A stretch of DNA of 64,000 nt. Source: Bacteroidia bacterium (lineage in GTDB: Bacteria; Bacteroidota; Bacteroidia; Bacteroidales; Prolixibacteraceae). Location: contig JAPLDT010000019.1 of assembly GCA_026391315.1 (NCBI GenBank), forward strand, positions 1-64,000, given 5' to 3'. The notes below the pieces were generated by a model. The model saw nothing but the letters and a program-made list of their open reading frames with translations. It made no database searches and had not been told where the DNA came from. Positions 53,310-62,363 of this stretch are shown piece after piece (position 1 is the stretch's first letter; every line of letters starts with the position of its first letter). Both the position numbers and the translations under genes were made by a program.

Positions 53310-53445
53310 TGTGGAAATGTGGAAATGAAGTTAGAGCAGATGCATGATTTCCGGATATTATTTGAAAAGATAATGATCAAATCGAGCATGTAGCGTTCTT
53401 CATTTCCACATTTTCACATTTCCCAATTTTCACATTAAATAGCTG
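53310..53445. repeat. inverted repeat with TGTGGAAATG arms and a shared core
   Basis: AATGTGGAAATGTGGAAATG pairs with CATTTCCACATTTTCACATT. The loop begins GCAGATGCATGATTTCC (53336) and ends GTAGCGTTCTTCATTTCC (about 53390-53407). Both loop ends match the hisD-hisC element. Read on the other strand, AAGAACGCTAC and CAAATAATAT also match the core at 2814-2880. Confidence 0.75.
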
Positions 53446-53535
53446 TCTTAACTAATTGTTAAATCCCTTACTCTTCCGAAACCTTGCAGGAAGTTAACCA
53501 GTATCATCTATTGAAATCATTAAACAATAGAAAAC

Positions 53536-54162
53536 ATGGCACTTTTAGAACAATTACACAAAAGATATGCAACAAAGAAATTTGACGCATCCAAAAAAAT
53601 ATCATCCCAAGATCTATCCACCTTACTGGAAGCCATTCGCTTGTCAGCATCCTCCTATGGATTACAGGCATACAAAGTACTTGTAGTCGAAAATGAAGCT
53701 ATTCGCAAACAACTTCGTGCGGTAGCGTGGGATCAGTCTCAGATAACTGATGCATCCCAATTGCTCGTATTTGCTTTTGAATCCAATTTTGATGAAAAAG
53801 GGGTAGATCATTTTGTACAAAATATTGCAGAAACCCGCAACATTGATGCGAGTACGCTTTCAGGTTATTCAGATATGATGAAAGGCTCAGTAAAACGGCC
53901 TAAAGAGGAGTTACATAACTGGTTGGGCCGTCAGCCATATATTGCTTTGGGTTTCGGACTGGTTGCTGCGGCAGAGCTGAACATTGATTCTTGTCCGATG
54001 GAAGGATTCGATCCCGACCAATTCGATGAGATTCTCGGATTGAAAGCAAAAGGACTTAAGTCGGTTGTTTTGTTGGCGATAGGTTACCGTTCCAAAGAAG
54101 ATGACTACCAACACCTGGCTAAAGTAAGACGGAGCAACGAAGAGCTCTTTATAACAATCTGA
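53536..54162 (+). CDS. nitroreductase-family NAD(P)H oxidoreductase
   Basis: A 208-residue FMN protein of the nitroreductase fold. The start LLEQLHKRYATKKFDASKKIS gives the FMN-phosphate Arg/Lys residues, followed by RLSASSYGLQAYKVLVV and the C-terminal GLKSVVLLAIGYRSKEDDYQHLAKVRRS. It is close to the NfsB / dihydropteridine-reductase-like group. The natural substrate is unknown (quinones or nitro compounds are usual). Confidence 0.88.
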   Translation: MALLEQLHKRYATKKFDASKKISSQDLSTLLEAIRLSASSYGLQAYKVLVVENEAIRKQLRAVAWDQSQITDASQLLVFAFESNFDEKGVDHFVQNIAETRNIDASTLSGYSDMMKGSVKRPKEELHNWLGRQPYIALGFGLVAAAELNIDSCPMEGFDPDQFDEILGLKAKGLKSVVLLAIGYRSKEDDYQHLAKVRRSNEELFITI

Positions 54163-54187
54163 TTATTTTGTGGTTAAAATAAATATC

Positions 54188-54222
54188 AAATTCCCTGGGT
54201 TTTTAATCCGGGGAATTTTTTT
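54188..54222 (+). terminator. rho-independent terminator of the nitroreductase gene
   Basis: AAATTCCCTGGG pairs with CCGGGGAATTT across an AT-rich loop, with one mismatch, and is followed by a T-run (TTTTTTT). It starts 26 nt after the stop. The following 160 nt up to the next gene hold nothing I can identify. Confidence 0.75.
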
Positions 54223-54380
54223 ACCATGATGCTCAATTTTAAAATGATGTTGTCATTTCAATCTACTACAGGATGAAGGCTTTTCCAATTTGGAGTTTTG
54301 AGTTCTGATAACTATACCAATACTTCTACCTGATTAACATGTCAAATATCCCTTAATCCACCAATCCTATAAATCCCAAT

Positions 54381-54800
54381 TCAGACTCCCTTTACAATGT
54401 TCCAAGCCCAATTGAGCAATATCAATACTATAGCCAGAATTGCTACCCATTTTTTCCTCAATGTATTTTCGAAAAGTCCAAAAAAACGAAACAGGCTATC
54501 TTTCTTTAAAATCAGGTCATAGCTGATCCAAAATGGGATTATAATCAGCGCCGCAAAAATTACAAAGCCCAGCGGATTCCAGTACAGTCCGCCTGCCAGA
54601 TCCCCATGCATCAGCGACATCACCGATCGAGTTGAACCACAGGAGGGACAAGGAATATGAGCAAAATGCCTAATCAGGCAAACGTCGTATTTGCTTCCTA
54701 CCTCTTCCGGTTTCAACCGGCTAACCAGAGCCAACCATCCATATCCGACCAGGCAGGCCAGCGACAAAAAAAGATTTAGACGATTGCGGGTCAACGGCAT
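54381..54800 (-). CDS. DUF2752 membrane protein
   Basis: A 139-residue protein with three hydrophobic helices. The DUF2752 signature HIPCPSCGSTRSVMSLMHGD (Cys-x2-Cys-Gly) is intact and is followed by GLYWNPLGFV. Function unknown. It overlaps the TM2-domain gene by one base (TAATG), a pairing seen in many bacteria, which suggests a joint role in the envelope. Confidence 0.8.
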   Translation of the reverse strand: MPLTRNRLNLFLSLACLVGYGWLALVSRLKPEEVGSKYDVCLIRHFAHIPCPSCGSTRSVMSLMHGDLAGGLYWNPLGFVIFAALIIIPFWISYDLILKKDSLFRFFGLFENTLRKKWVAILAIVLILLNWAWNIVKGV

Positions 54801-55138
54801 TAATAAAGAGCCATCATCAGTTTTTCAGTATTCTTCCTGCGGGTAATACCCATGATCATGACCCAGTCGACCAACATCCAGATACCAAATCCGCCGCAAG
54901 TGATCAGCTTGATAACACCCAAACCAATGTCACCCAGCATAAACCGGTCAACTGCCAAAGGGCCGGTTACCAATGATACAATCAGAATGATGACCGGATC
55001 ATCGAACTGCATAAACTGTAGCATTCTCCAATTAGGTTCATCCATGGCCAACAGGCGTTCTCTGATTTGAAACATCTGATGACCTTCTAAATACTTGGAA
55101 TTGGCCATCAAAAACATGTCCACATTTTGTGCATCCAT
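54800..55138 (-). CDS. TM2-domain protein
   Basis: A 112-residue protein with a polar N-terminal half and a C-terminal TM2 domain: two helices joined by a short turn, VSLVTGPLAVDRFMLGDIGL then GVIKLITCGGFGIWMLVDWV. The DRF and GGFGIW motifs are typical. Function unknown; it is translated together with the DUF2752 protein. Confidence 0.82.
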   Translation of the reverse strand: MDAQNVDMFLMANSKYLEGHQMFQIRERLLAMDEPNWRMLQFMQFDDPVIILIVSLVTGPLAVDRFMLGDIGLGVIKLITCGGFGIWMLVDWVMIMGITRRKNTEKLMMALY

Positions 55139-55199
55139 AGTTTGTATTTTTAATAGTTAATCAGCTTAGGGATCAAGCAGTTTTGGATAACTTTATGAT

Positions 55200-55333
55200 A
55201 AGACAAACAAACTGACATAAAATTACAAATTAAAAATTAAAAATTAAAGATGACCGAGGTCATTCTACTTTCCTCACATTTTCCAATTTTCCAATTTTCA
55301 CATTACTAATCAGCTAATCATCTCATCATCACA
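55200..55333. repeat. intergenic repeat patch (AATTAAAAATT and TTCCAATTTTCC units)
   Basis: Tandem AAATTACAAATTAAAAATT, then CACATTTTCCAATTTTCC and ATCAGCTAATCATCTCATCA. These are arms also found in the his-operon gaps, here in a mixed array with a small GATGACCGAGGTCATTC hairpin between them. Confidence 0.55.
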
Positions 55334-56482
55334 TCATTTCTTAATCAGATCCTTAAATACCTTCTCGAACTTCTCTACTTTTGGTTGAATCACCATTCGG
55401 CAATAGGGTTCACTTTTGTGCAGCCGGTAGTACTCTTGATGGTAATCTTCAGCCACATAGAATTTTGTCTCAGGCTCGACTCTGGTAACGATCGGATGGT
55501 CGAAGACCTTGGCTTTATTGAGGGCATCGATCAGTAATCTGGCAACCTCCTGTTGCTGTTTGTTGTGAAAGAAAATAACCGACCGGTACTGGGTACCTAT
55601 ATCCGCTCCCTGTCTGTCGAGTGTGGTCGGATCATGTACGGTAAAGAACACTTTCAAAATTTCTTCGCAGGAAGTCTGGTGAGGATCGTAAATGATCTGT
55701 GCCACTTCAGCATGACCGGTCTCTCCACTGCAAACTTCCCGGTAGGATGGATGGGCTAAATGACCTCCGGCATAGCCCGAAGTCACCTTCTCAACTCCCT
55801 TTAAATTTTTGTAAATGGCTTCGATACACCAAAAACAACCACCACCCAGAGTAATCGTATCTCTTTCAGCCACATTGGCTGTGGCCATTGCAACTGCATC
55901 GGGTTCAAATTCAAGCGCGATAGAATTCATGCAATAGCGCTTCCCGGTAGGCTTTGGTCCATCGTTGAAAAGATGTCCCAGATGTCCACCACACCTACTG
56001 CACATGGCTTCCGTTCTGTCCATGCCGTAACTGTGATCTGCGTGAAATGTAACACTCTTCGGATCAATTTGTTCGAAAAAACTAGGCCAACCACATTCGC
56101 TGGCGAATTTCGCATCCGACCGAAACAACCGTGAGCCACAGGTGGCGCAATAATAGGTTCCCTTTCCGGTAAAGTCCCAGTATTTTCCGGTAAAAGATCT
56201 CTCAGTCGCTTTGTTTCGCGCAACTTCATACAAATCATGCGGCAGCACCCGTTTCCACTCAGTATCAGAAACGTTCAATTTGGTTTGGTCAGTTCGCGAA
56301 TAATAGGGATTACCCGACTTTTTATCGTTTGTATTGTCCATTTTGTTTTGTTTTGAAGTGGTGTTTAAAGTACCCTGCCGGGGTAGAGATGGAAACGATC
56401 CAGTTGAAAAACTGGTGCTGGTCAAGAAGAGAACCTGACCCAGCAAAAATACCATTGATTGAAATATAAATTTTCTGTTCAT
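55334..56482 (-). CDS. msrAB: exported bifunctional methionine sulfoxide reductase MsrB-MsrA
   Basis: Repairs both R- and S-methionine sulfoxide in proteins. A signal sequence (about 1-30) places it in the periplasm or envelope. MsrB comes first (about 65-185) with zinc CxxC pairs CATC and CSRC, CGWPSFFE and the catalytic Cys in RYCMNSIALEF. MsrA follows (about 205-370) with the catalytic GGGCFWCIEAIYKNLKG and the partner TGHAEVAQ. Substrates may include the Met-rich copper proteins, but that is inference. Confidence 0.93.
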   Translation of the reverse strand: MNRKFIFQSMVFLLGQVLFLTSTSFSTGSFPSLPRQGTLNTTSKQNKMDNTNDKKSGNPYYSRTDQTKLNVSDTEWKRVLPHDLYEVARNKATERSFTGKYWDFTGKGTYYCATCGSRLFRSDAKFASECGWPSFFEQIDPKSVTFHADHSYGMDRTEAMCSRCGGHLGHLFNDGPKPTGKRYCMNSIALEFEPDAVAMATANVAERDTITLGGGCFWCIEAIYKNLKGVEKVTSGYAGGHLAHPSYREVCSGETGHAEVAQIIYDPHQTSCEEILKVFFTVHDPTTLDRQGADIGTQYRSVIFFHNKQQQEVARLLIDALNKAKVFDHPIVTRVEPETKFYVAEDYHQEYYRLHKSEPYCRMVIQPKVEKFEKVFKDLIKK

Positions 56483-56577
56483 AATGTCTTTAGACGATAT
56501 GAACTTTTTACGTGGAAATAGCGGTCAGGTTTTTATACCAGAACATCTTTGTGATTTTTTAACGTGGGCAGAAGATT

Positions 56578-56949
56578 TTAGAACCGCAGAAATCTTCTCT
56601 TCGTGGTTCCTTGCTTGAAAAGGACAATGTCTGCCTTTTCACTGGTAATCAAGCAACCTGTGCTTATTTTATCAAACCAGGGAAGAATTTTTCGGGTAAA
56701 GCTTTCTATTTTGGATGATTCATCAACAATCTCAATAACAACAGGCAATTTTTCGGTGATCTCCCAGAATCTTGTGGAACGGACAACGCTGCTTGATCCA
56801 AATCCCATGACGCCTTTCAGTACGGTTGCACCGGCTAGTCCATATCGCTTAGCAGCAAAGACAAGGGTTTCATACAACAAGGTATGTTTAAATTTATCGG
56901 TCGAACTAATATAAATCCTTAATCTTCGGGCATCAGAATTTGTCTGCAT
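56578..56949 (-). CDS. DUF190 family protein
   Basis: A 123-residue soluble protein of the DUF190 family (PII-like fold), recognised from RLRIYISSTDKFKHTLLYETLV, AKRYGLAGATVLKGVMGFGSS and LPVVIEIVDESSKIESF. These genes often accompany crcB fluoride channels. Here the gene starts 2 nt after the crcB stop, so they form one operon. A regulatory role for fluoride export is likely but unproven. Confidence 0.85.
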   Translation of the reverse strand: MQTNSDARRLRIYISSTDKFKHTLLYETLVFAAKRYGLAGATVLKGVMGFGSSSVVRSTRFWEITEKLPVVIEIVDESSKIESFTRKILPWFDKISTGCLITSEKADIVLFKQGTTKRRFLRF

Positions 56950-56951
56950 AA

Positions 56952-57329
56952 CTAGAGTAATTTAGTGAGAGCATTTCCAAAAAATACAGCTACCAATCCC
57001 AGAAAAACGCTCAAGCCGGTGTAAAGCGCGAAATAAAAGAAATTCCCATCCCTCAGCAAGGTCATGTTCTCATTGGCAAAAGTCGAGAAGGTGGTAAATC
57101 CTCCGCAGAATCCTACTGTCAGAAAAATTCGCCATTCATCGGAGATCATATTTGTTCTTTCAGAAATACCAAAAATCAATCCAATCAGCAAACAGCCCAA
57201 CAAATTGACAGCCATGGTCCCAAATGGAAATGATGAAACAAAACTATTTTGCACCACTCTTGCGGTAAGATACCTTGCCACTCCTCCCAGGAAACTACCG
57301 GAACCTATGATAAACAATGTCTTAAGCAT
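56952..57329 (-). CDS. crcB: fluoride-specific ion channel CrcB/Fluc
   Basis: A 125-residue protein with four transmembrane helices forming a dual-topology fluoride channel. Visible are GSGSFLGGVARYLTA in helix 1, FGTMAVNLLGCLLIGLIFG and the pore motif GFCGGFTTFSTFANE. No fluoride riboswitch is recognisable upstream; the preceding gap is filled by repeats. Confidence 0.92.
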   Translation of the reverse strand: MLKTLFIIGSGSFLGGVARYLTARVVQNSFVSSFPFGTMAVNLLGCLLIGLIFGISERTNMISDEWRIFLTVGFCGGFTTFSTFANENMTLLRDGNFFYFALYTGLSVFLGLVAVFFGNALTKLL

Positions 57330-57344
57330 GTGCGAAGATAAGAA

Positions 57345-57500
57345 TAAAAGTTATGAGATATGAGTTATGAGATATTAGAAAATGTGCAAATGTGAAAATT
57401 GGGAAATGTGAAAATGAGAGGAATGCAAAATGAGTTCGATCATCTTTAATCTGTAATTTGTAATCTGTAATTTTCAACTAAGCTCCAAATACTTTAGTCA
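57345..57500. repeat. composite repeat block (crcB-mqnA gap)
   Basis: Successive units: TTATGAGATATGAG, AAATGTGAAAATTGGG, AATCTGTAATTTGT and TTTAGTCACTTTAGTCAC, the last running into the mqnA 3' end. Each is an arm type used elsewhere in the window, here placed in one array rather than as a clean hairpin. GATCATC at 57438 resembles part of the shared core. Confidence 0.6.
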
Positions 57501-57502
57501 CT

Positions 57503-58252
57503 TTAGTCACTTTTTATCAAGCTCAGAAACAACTCCATCCCCCTTCTTTTGGAGTCATCAAGGTGGTAGAAAATATTCTCTTTGAAATATTCTTGAAATG
57601 GATAATCCGGATATTGCAGAAGATATTCGGCTATAACATCCGGAATATGTACAATTCCATACTCGAGAGCATCCTCAAATTTCAGCACAAAGGCCGGATC
57701 AATCTGTCTGTTGGCCACCCAGCAGGCAAAGACGAAATCAAGTCCGGTATGGGCTTTCCAGGCTTCACCCAGATCATCGACATAGGGGAATTTTGTTTCA
57801 GCTTCAAAAACCCGGTCACCGATGATCACTCCGGCCGTTCTACCTTTGATATCTTCCTGAATATATTTGACACCGCCATTTTGCCAGTGCGGATGGATTT
57901 TCCAGTAATCCCTTGCCAGGATTCGGACCAATTGAACAGATGTTCTTGATTGATAATCCAATACAATAGTTTCAATCTCTTCAATCGGCACCATACTGAC
58001 CAATACAACTGTTCTCACTTTACCCGAGCAAGAGATACAATAGTCTGTTACGATGTTGGCTCCCGGGATCGAAGAGATCTCTGTTACCGGGATAATTCCA
58101 ATGTCAACGTTTCCTGCCTTCAGTTTATCGGCACAGACAGATGGGACATCCAGTGAAAGTTCGACAGAGTCAAGGATAGAAGAGTGTTGAAGCCCGAACA
58201 GAAAAGGCTTGGTATTCAGGTAGGTAATGGCGGATATCTTAATTTTGCTCAT
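57503..58252 (-). CDS. mqnA: chorismate dehydratase (menaquinone, futalosine pathway)
   Basis: MqnA dehydrates chorismate to 3-enolpyruvyl-benzoate, the first step of the futalosine route to menaquinone. The 249-residue periplasmic-binding-like fold shows KISAITYLNTKPFLFGL, DVPSVCADKLKAGNVDIGI, IPVTEI and VLDYQSRTSVQLVRILARDYW. Menaquinol is the likely electron donor of the NO reductase in this window. A TAAATTTG box lies 18-25 nt upstream (58270-58277, minus). Confidence 0.88.
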   Translation of the reverse strand: MSKIKISAITYLNTKPFLFGLQHSSILDSVELSLDVPSVCADKLKAGNVDIGIIPVTEISSIPGANIVTDYCISCSGKVRTVVLVSMVPIEEIETIVLDYQSRTSVQLVRILARDYWKIHPHWQNGGVKYIQEDIKGRTAGVIIGDRVFEAETKFPYVDDLGEAWKAHTGLDFVFACWVANRQIDPAFVLKFEDALEYGIVHIPDVIAEYLLQYPDYPFQEYFKENIFYHLDDSKRRGMELFLSLIKSD

Positions 58253-58347
58253 AATTTCGTTGTAGTCTGCAAATTTACTAAAGTTTGGGAGCTGATTCTC
58301 CGTATGGACAGGTAAAAATTGAACTTCCGTAACACCAAGGAAAATGT

Positions 58348-58355
58348 TACTTTTG
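58348..58355 (+). promoter_or_regulatory. -7 promoter box of purB
   Basis: TACTTTTG matches TAnnTTTG and ends 23 nt before the purB ATG. A matching -33 box at the usual distance is not clear. Confidence 0.45.
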
Positions 58356-58378
58356 TAGTTGAATTGTAAAAAAGTTTT

Positions 58379-59731
58379 ATGATGGAATTGCAGATGTTAA
58401 CAGCCATCTCGCCAGTCGATGGACGTTACCGCGACAAAGTAGCCGAGCTTGGTGATTATTTTTCGGAATTCGCGCTAATAAAATACAGGCTTTTTGTTGA
58501 AATTGAATACTTTATAGCCCTCACAAAGATTCCGCTTCCCCAATTGGCCGACTTCCCGAAACAAACAAAAGCAGGGCTCCGGAATCTGCACCATCAATTT
58601 TCCCTCGAAGATGCAGGCCGCATCAAAGAGATCGAAAAAATCACCAACCATGATGTGAAGGCAGTCGAATATTTTTTGAAGGAAAAATTTGATTTGCTCG
58701 GATTGGATCCTTTCAAGGAATTTATCCACTTTGGACTTACTTCTCAAGATATTAACAACACTGCTGTTCCATGTTCCATTCAGGACGCTATTGAAGAAGT
58801 TTATCTTCCGGCCATGAAAGGATTGGTGGCTAAGCTGGTCGAACTCTCCGACAGTTGGGGCAATATCCCCATGTTGGCCAAAACCCATGGTCAGCCTGCT
58901 TCACCAACCATTTTGGGAAAGGAGATCAAAGTCTTCATCGAACGGTTGGAAATTCAACTGAATCAATTGGTATCCATCCCCTGCTATGCAAAGTTTGGCG
59001 GAGCTACAGGAAATTTCAATGCCCACCACGTGGCTTACCCATCAGTCGACTGGGTCAGTTTTGCCAACCGTTTTGTCTCCAACGCCCTGAAATTGGAACG
59101 GTCGCAAACGACCACTCAGATAGCCCATTACGACAATTATGCAGCCATTTTTGATTGTCTGAAAAGAATCAATACCATCCTCATCGATCTCGACAGGGAT
59201 TTCTGGAGCTATGTTTCCATGAACTACTTCAAACAACAGATCAAAAAGGGAGAGATTGGATCGTCAGCCATGCCGCACAAAGTGAACCCAATCGATTTTG
59301 AAAATTCGGAGGGCAATCTGGGTGTCGCTAATGCACTGTTTGAGCATCTTTCAGCAAAATTGCCTATCTCAAGACTTCAGCGCGACCTGACCGATTCGAC
59401 AGTACTTCGCAACGTTGGCGTACCTTTTGCACACACCTTGCTATCCATTAAATCGACCATGAAGGGCCTTGGCAAGTTGCTGCTCAATGAAGAGACCATT
59501 AACCGTGACCTGGAAGACAACTGGAGTGTTGTGGCAGAGGCCATTCAGACCATTCTCCGTCGTGAGGCCTATCCAAATCCATATGAGGCATTAAAAGACC
59601 TGACCCGTGTCAATCGCAAAATTGATCAAGCTGTCTTTCTTGAATTTATTGACCAGCTATTGGTCTCTAAAGAGATAAAAGAAGAGTTGAGAAAAATTAC
59701 ACCACAAAACTACACCGGAGTAGTTTCCTGA
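58379..59731 (+). CDS. purB: adenylosuccinate lyase
   Basis: Cleaves SAICAR to AICAR and adenylosuccinate to AMP. The 450-residue protein is the E. coli-like type: start MELQMLTAISPVDGRYRDKV, FIHFGLTSQDINNTA, AKTHGQPASPTILGKE and the signature loop SSAMPHKVNPIDFENSEG. Two adjacent ATGs (58379 and 58382) are both possible; the second gives the usual start. The ABC transporter gene follows after 17 nt. Confidence 0.95.
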   Translation: MMELQMLTAISPVDGRYRDKVAELGDYFSEFALIKYRLFVEIEYFIALTKIPLPQLADFPKQTKAGLRNLHHQFSLEDAGRIKEIEKITNHDVKAVEYFLKEKFDLLGLDPFKEFIHFGLTSQDINNTAVPCSIQDAIEEVYLPAMKGLVAKLVELSDSWGNIPMLAKTHGQPASPTILGKEIKVFIERLEIQLNQLVSIPCYAKFGGATGNFNAHHVAYPSVDWVSFANRFVSNALKLERSQTTTQIAHYDNYAAIFDCLKRINTILIDLDRDFWSYVSMNYFKQQIKKGEIGSSAMPHKVNPIDFENSEGNLGVANALFEHLSAKLPISRLQRDLTDSTVLRNVGVPFAHTLLSIKSTMKGLGKLLLNEETINRDLEDNWSVVAEAIQTILRREAYPNPYEALKDLTRVNRKIDQAVFLEFIDQLLVSKEIKEELRKITPQNYTGVVS

Positions 59732-59748
59732 ACCATAAAACATTTAGT

Positions 59749-61569
59749 GTGAAAGGTCTTTACTATTTATTAAAGCGGTTTCTGCCTCCCTACAAAGGGT
59801 ATGTTTTTTTAAACATCCTATTCAACCTGTTGGGCGCCATTTTTGGGGCATTCCAGTTCATTGCACTGACTCCGGTTCTGGGGGTCCTGTTCAATACGCA
59901 ACCTGTTGTCGACAAACCGACACCATGGAGTTTCTCCTTTGGGAGCATAAAGGAAAACCTGCTTTATTACATTAGTGAAATGATAAAAACGAGCGGTAAG
60001 GAGCGGGTTCTCATTCTTCTTGGTTTTTTTATCATTGTAATGGTAATTCTTAAAGTTGGATTCACTTACCTCGCATCATTTGTAATGGTACCCTTGCGGA
60101 ATGGAGTAGTCTGCGACATCAGAAACCAGATATACAACAAGATTTTGTCTTTGCCGCTTGGATTTTTTTCTGAAGAGAGGAAGGGTGACATCATTGCCAG
60201 AACGACTGGAGATGTGCAAGAGGTTGACAATTCAATCTTCAACTCCATTGAGATGATGTTCAAAGATCCAATGATCATCATAATCTCGCTTGTTGTAATG
60301 ATTTACATGTCATGGTCTCTGACTCTGTTTGTGTTCCTGCTGCTTCCTGTTGTGGGATATCTCATTGGCAAAGTTGGGAAAAGTTTGAAAAAGCCATCCA
60401 TGCGCGGACAAAACAAAATGGGAGAATTACTTTCAACCATAGAAGAATCCCTGTCCGGACTACGTATCATCAAGGCATTCAATGCCGAGAAGAAAATGAA
60501 AGCTGTCTTTGCCCGTCAGAACACTGAATATTACAACATCATGAACAACCTGATGTGGCGGCGTTACCTGGCACATCCGATGAGTGAACTATTGGGTACC
60601 ATGGTCATTGTAACGGTTTTATGGTATGGTGGCCGACTGGTTCTAAGCAATACCAGTACTCTTTCGGCACAAGAATTCATCACCTACCTTGTCTTTTTTT
60701 ACAGCATCATCAATCCTGCAAAATCATTCTCAACTTCACTCTATTCGGTCCAGAAGGGTCTGGCATCCATGCAAAGGATCGATATGATCTTACTTGCCGA
60801 AAACAACATCGTTGACAAACCGGATGCAATTGGGGTGAAAGAGTTCCACAAAGATCTTGAGTACCGAAACGTCGGATTCAGATACATTGATGATCAGGTA
60901 CTCAAAAATGTCTCCCTGACCATAGAAAAGGGTAAGACTATTGCGCTGGTTGGTCAGTCGGGTTCAGGAAAATCAACCTTTGTGGACCTGCTCCCCCGCT
61001 TCTGGGACATTCAATCGGGAAGTATACTGGTTGACGGCATTGATATCCGTGATTACAAAATCGCAGATCTGCGCGGCCTGATGGGTAACGTAAACCAGGA
61101 TCCAATCCTTTTCAATGACAATTTTTACAACAACATATCCTTTGGTGTCGAAACTGCCACCATGGAAGAGGTAATATCAGCGGCCAAAGTGGCCAATGCA
61201 CATGAGTTTATCTCCACTTCACCGGATGGTTACCTGACCAATATCGGTGACAGAGGCGGAAAACTCTCCGGAGGACAACGTCAGCGAATCTCAATTGCAA
61301 GGGCAGTGCTGAAAAATCCGCCCATTTTGATTTTGGATGAAGCGACCTCTGCCCTGGATACCGAGTCCGAAAAACTGGTTCAGGAGGCCCTGGAAAACCT
61401 TATGAAGAACCGTACTTCTATCGTCGTCGCACACAGGCTTTCCACCATTAAGAAAGCAGACCTAATCTGTGTGTTTCATGAAGGGAAGATCGTCGAACGG
61501 GGAACCCATGATGAATTACTGGCAGTCAAAGGGATTTACAAAAAGCTGCATTCCATGCAGAATCTTTGA
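59749..61569 (+). CDS. MsbA-like ABC exporter (fused membrane and ATPase domains)
   Basis: A 606-residue half-transporter: six membrane helices in the first 330 residues, then an ATPase domain with Walker A GQSGSGKST (about 402-410), signature LSGGQRQRI, Walker B ILILDEATSALD and the H-loop VVAHRLST. The family includes MsbA (lipid A flippase) and drug or peptide exporters, so the substrate cannot be fixed. The start is GTG at 59749 (VKGLYYLLKRFLPPYKGY). It is probably co-transcribed with purB and ends in a shared bidirectional terminator. Confidence 0.88.
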   Translation: MKGLYYLLKRFLPPYKGYVFLNILFNLLGAIFGAFQFIALTPVLGVLFNTQPVVDKPTPWSFSFGSIKENLLYYISEMIKTSGKERVLILLGFFIIVMVILKVGFTYLASFVMVPLRNGVVCDIRNQIYNKILSLPLGFFSEERKGDIIARTTGDVQEVDNSIFNSIEMMFKDPMIIIISLVVMIYMSWSLTLFVFLLLPVVGYLIGKVGKSLKKPSMRGQNKMGELLSTIEESLSGLRIIKAFNAEKKMKAVFARQNTEYYNIMNNLMWRRYLAHPMSELLGTMVIVTVLWYGGRLVLSNTSTLSAQEFITYLVFFYSIINPAKSFSTSLYSVQKGLASMQRIDMILLAENNIVDKPDAIGVKEFHKDLEYRNVGFRYIDDQVLKNVSLTIEKGKTIALVGQSGSGKSTFVDLLPRFWDIQSGSILVDGIDIRDYKIADLRGLMGNVNQDPILFNDNFYNNISFGVETATMEEVISAAKVANAHEFISTSPDGYLTNIGDRGGKLSGGQRQRISIARAVLKNPPILILDEATSALDTESEKLVQEALENLMKNRTSIVVAHRLSTIKKADLICVFHEGKIVERGTHDELLAVKGIYKKLHSMQNL

Positions 61570-61582
61570 TTCAGTCGGTGAC

Positions 61583-61614
61583 AAAAAAAAGGGAGCAGCT
61601 GCTCCCTTTTTTTT
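61583..61614. terminator. bidirectional rho-independent terminator
   Basis: GGGAGCAGCTGCTCCC is a perfect self-complementary stem flanked by A8 and T8. It lies between the convergent ABC-exporter and HU genes and can end transcripts from both sides. Confidence 0.9.
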
Positions 61615-61629
61615 GTTAGGCGGTCATCA

Positions 61630-61902
61630 TTACTGTACAGCATCTGTCAATTCGTTGCCAGCTTTGAATTTAACGACTTTTTTACCAGCGATTTTAATGG
61701 TAGCACCGGTTTGAGGGTTACGGCCTGTACGTGCAGGACGGTCAGAAACTGAGAAAGATCCAAATCCGACAAGAGCCAGACGATCACCTTGTTTTAAGGC
61801 TTCAGTTGTTGTTTTAACAAAAGCTTCGATGGCTTTTTTGGCATCAGCTTTGGTCATTCCTGCTTCTGCAGCAACGGCGTCAATTAATTGCGCTTTGTTC
61901 AT
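61630..61902 (-). CDS. hup: HU-type DNA-binding protein
   Basis: A 90-residue histone-like protein that bends and compacts DNA as a dimer. It starts MNKAQLIDAVAAEAGMTKAD, has the GFGSFSV turn and the DNA-binding arm with ARTGRNPQTGATIKIAG, and ends KVVKFKAGNELTDAV. Length and motifs are normal for a canonical HU. The 295 nt upstream (61903-62197) are A/T-rich, with no gene up to the tRNA promoter. Confidence 0.95.
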   Translation of the reverse strand: MNKAQLIDAVAAEAGMTKADAKKAIEAFVKTTTEALKQGDRLALVGFGSFSVSDRPARTGRNPQTGATIKIAGKKVVKFKAGNELTDAVQ

Positions 61903-62155
61903 AATTAATAAGGATAATAAATGGTTAATAATTTAGATTTTCCCGAAAGATTTTGCGTTTAATCAGTTCAATTCACCAGCTTTTAACAAAAGTGTAATCA
62001 ACACAATTTCTTCAGAATGAACCCTCATTTGGCCAGATTTAAATAAAAATGATTCAAATGATTTACTTGGACTAATTTCAACACAATTTTCTAAATATCA
62101 AAATTTTCACACACTTTTTATCATAAAACGGAAGATTATTTTTTTTTGGAATTTT

Positions 62156-62184
62156 TTGCCGATTGAAAAAAAGGGTTACTTTTG
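62156..62184 (+). promoter_or_regulatory. Bacteroidota-type promoter for the tRNA pair
   Basis: TTTG (62156-62159) and TACTTTTG (62177-62184) are 17 nt apart, matching the -33/-7 consensus. The tRNA-Ser begins 13 nt after the -7 box. Confidence 0.6.
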
Positions 62185-62197
62185 CAGTCGCTAATAA

Positions 62198-62282
62198 GGA
62201 GAGATGGCAGAGTGGTCGATTGCGGCGGTCTTGAAAACCGTTGTACCGTGAGGTACCGGGGGTTCGAATCCCTCTCTCTCCG
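62198..62282 (+). tRNA. tRNA-Ser (anticodon TGA)
   Basis: An 85-nt cloverleaf with acceptor stem GGAGAGA/TCTCTCC, D-arm, anticodon loop CTTGAAA (TGA), a long variable arm (TGTACCGTGAGGTACC, typical of class II tRNAs) and the T-loop GGTTCGAATCC. The 3' CCA is not encoded. It reads UCA and, by wobble, other UCN serine codons. Confidence 0.95.
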
Positions 62283-62287
62283 CATAT

Positions 62288-62363
62288 ACGGGTGTAGCTC
62301 AGTCGGTAGAGCACTGGTCTCCAAAACCAGGTGTCGGGCGTTCGAGTCGCTCCTCCCGTGCCA
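62288..62363 (+). tRNA. tRNA-Trp (anticodon CCA)
   Basis: A 73-nt body plus encoded CCA. Anticodon stem-loop CTGGTCTCCAAAACCAG gives anticodon CCA. The D-arm is GCTCAGTCGGTAGAGC and the T-loop is TTCGAGT. In the acceptor stem ACGGGTG/CTCCCGT the sixth pair is T-T rather than T-A. It follows tRNA-Ser by 5 nt and is surely on the same transcript. Confidence 0.93.

Noticed and set aside
57330-57502. Fluoride riboswitch before crcB
   Set aside because: No crcB-motif pseudoknot sequence is recognisable; the region consists of repeat units and the crcB ATG is close to a TATCTTCG promoter-like box.
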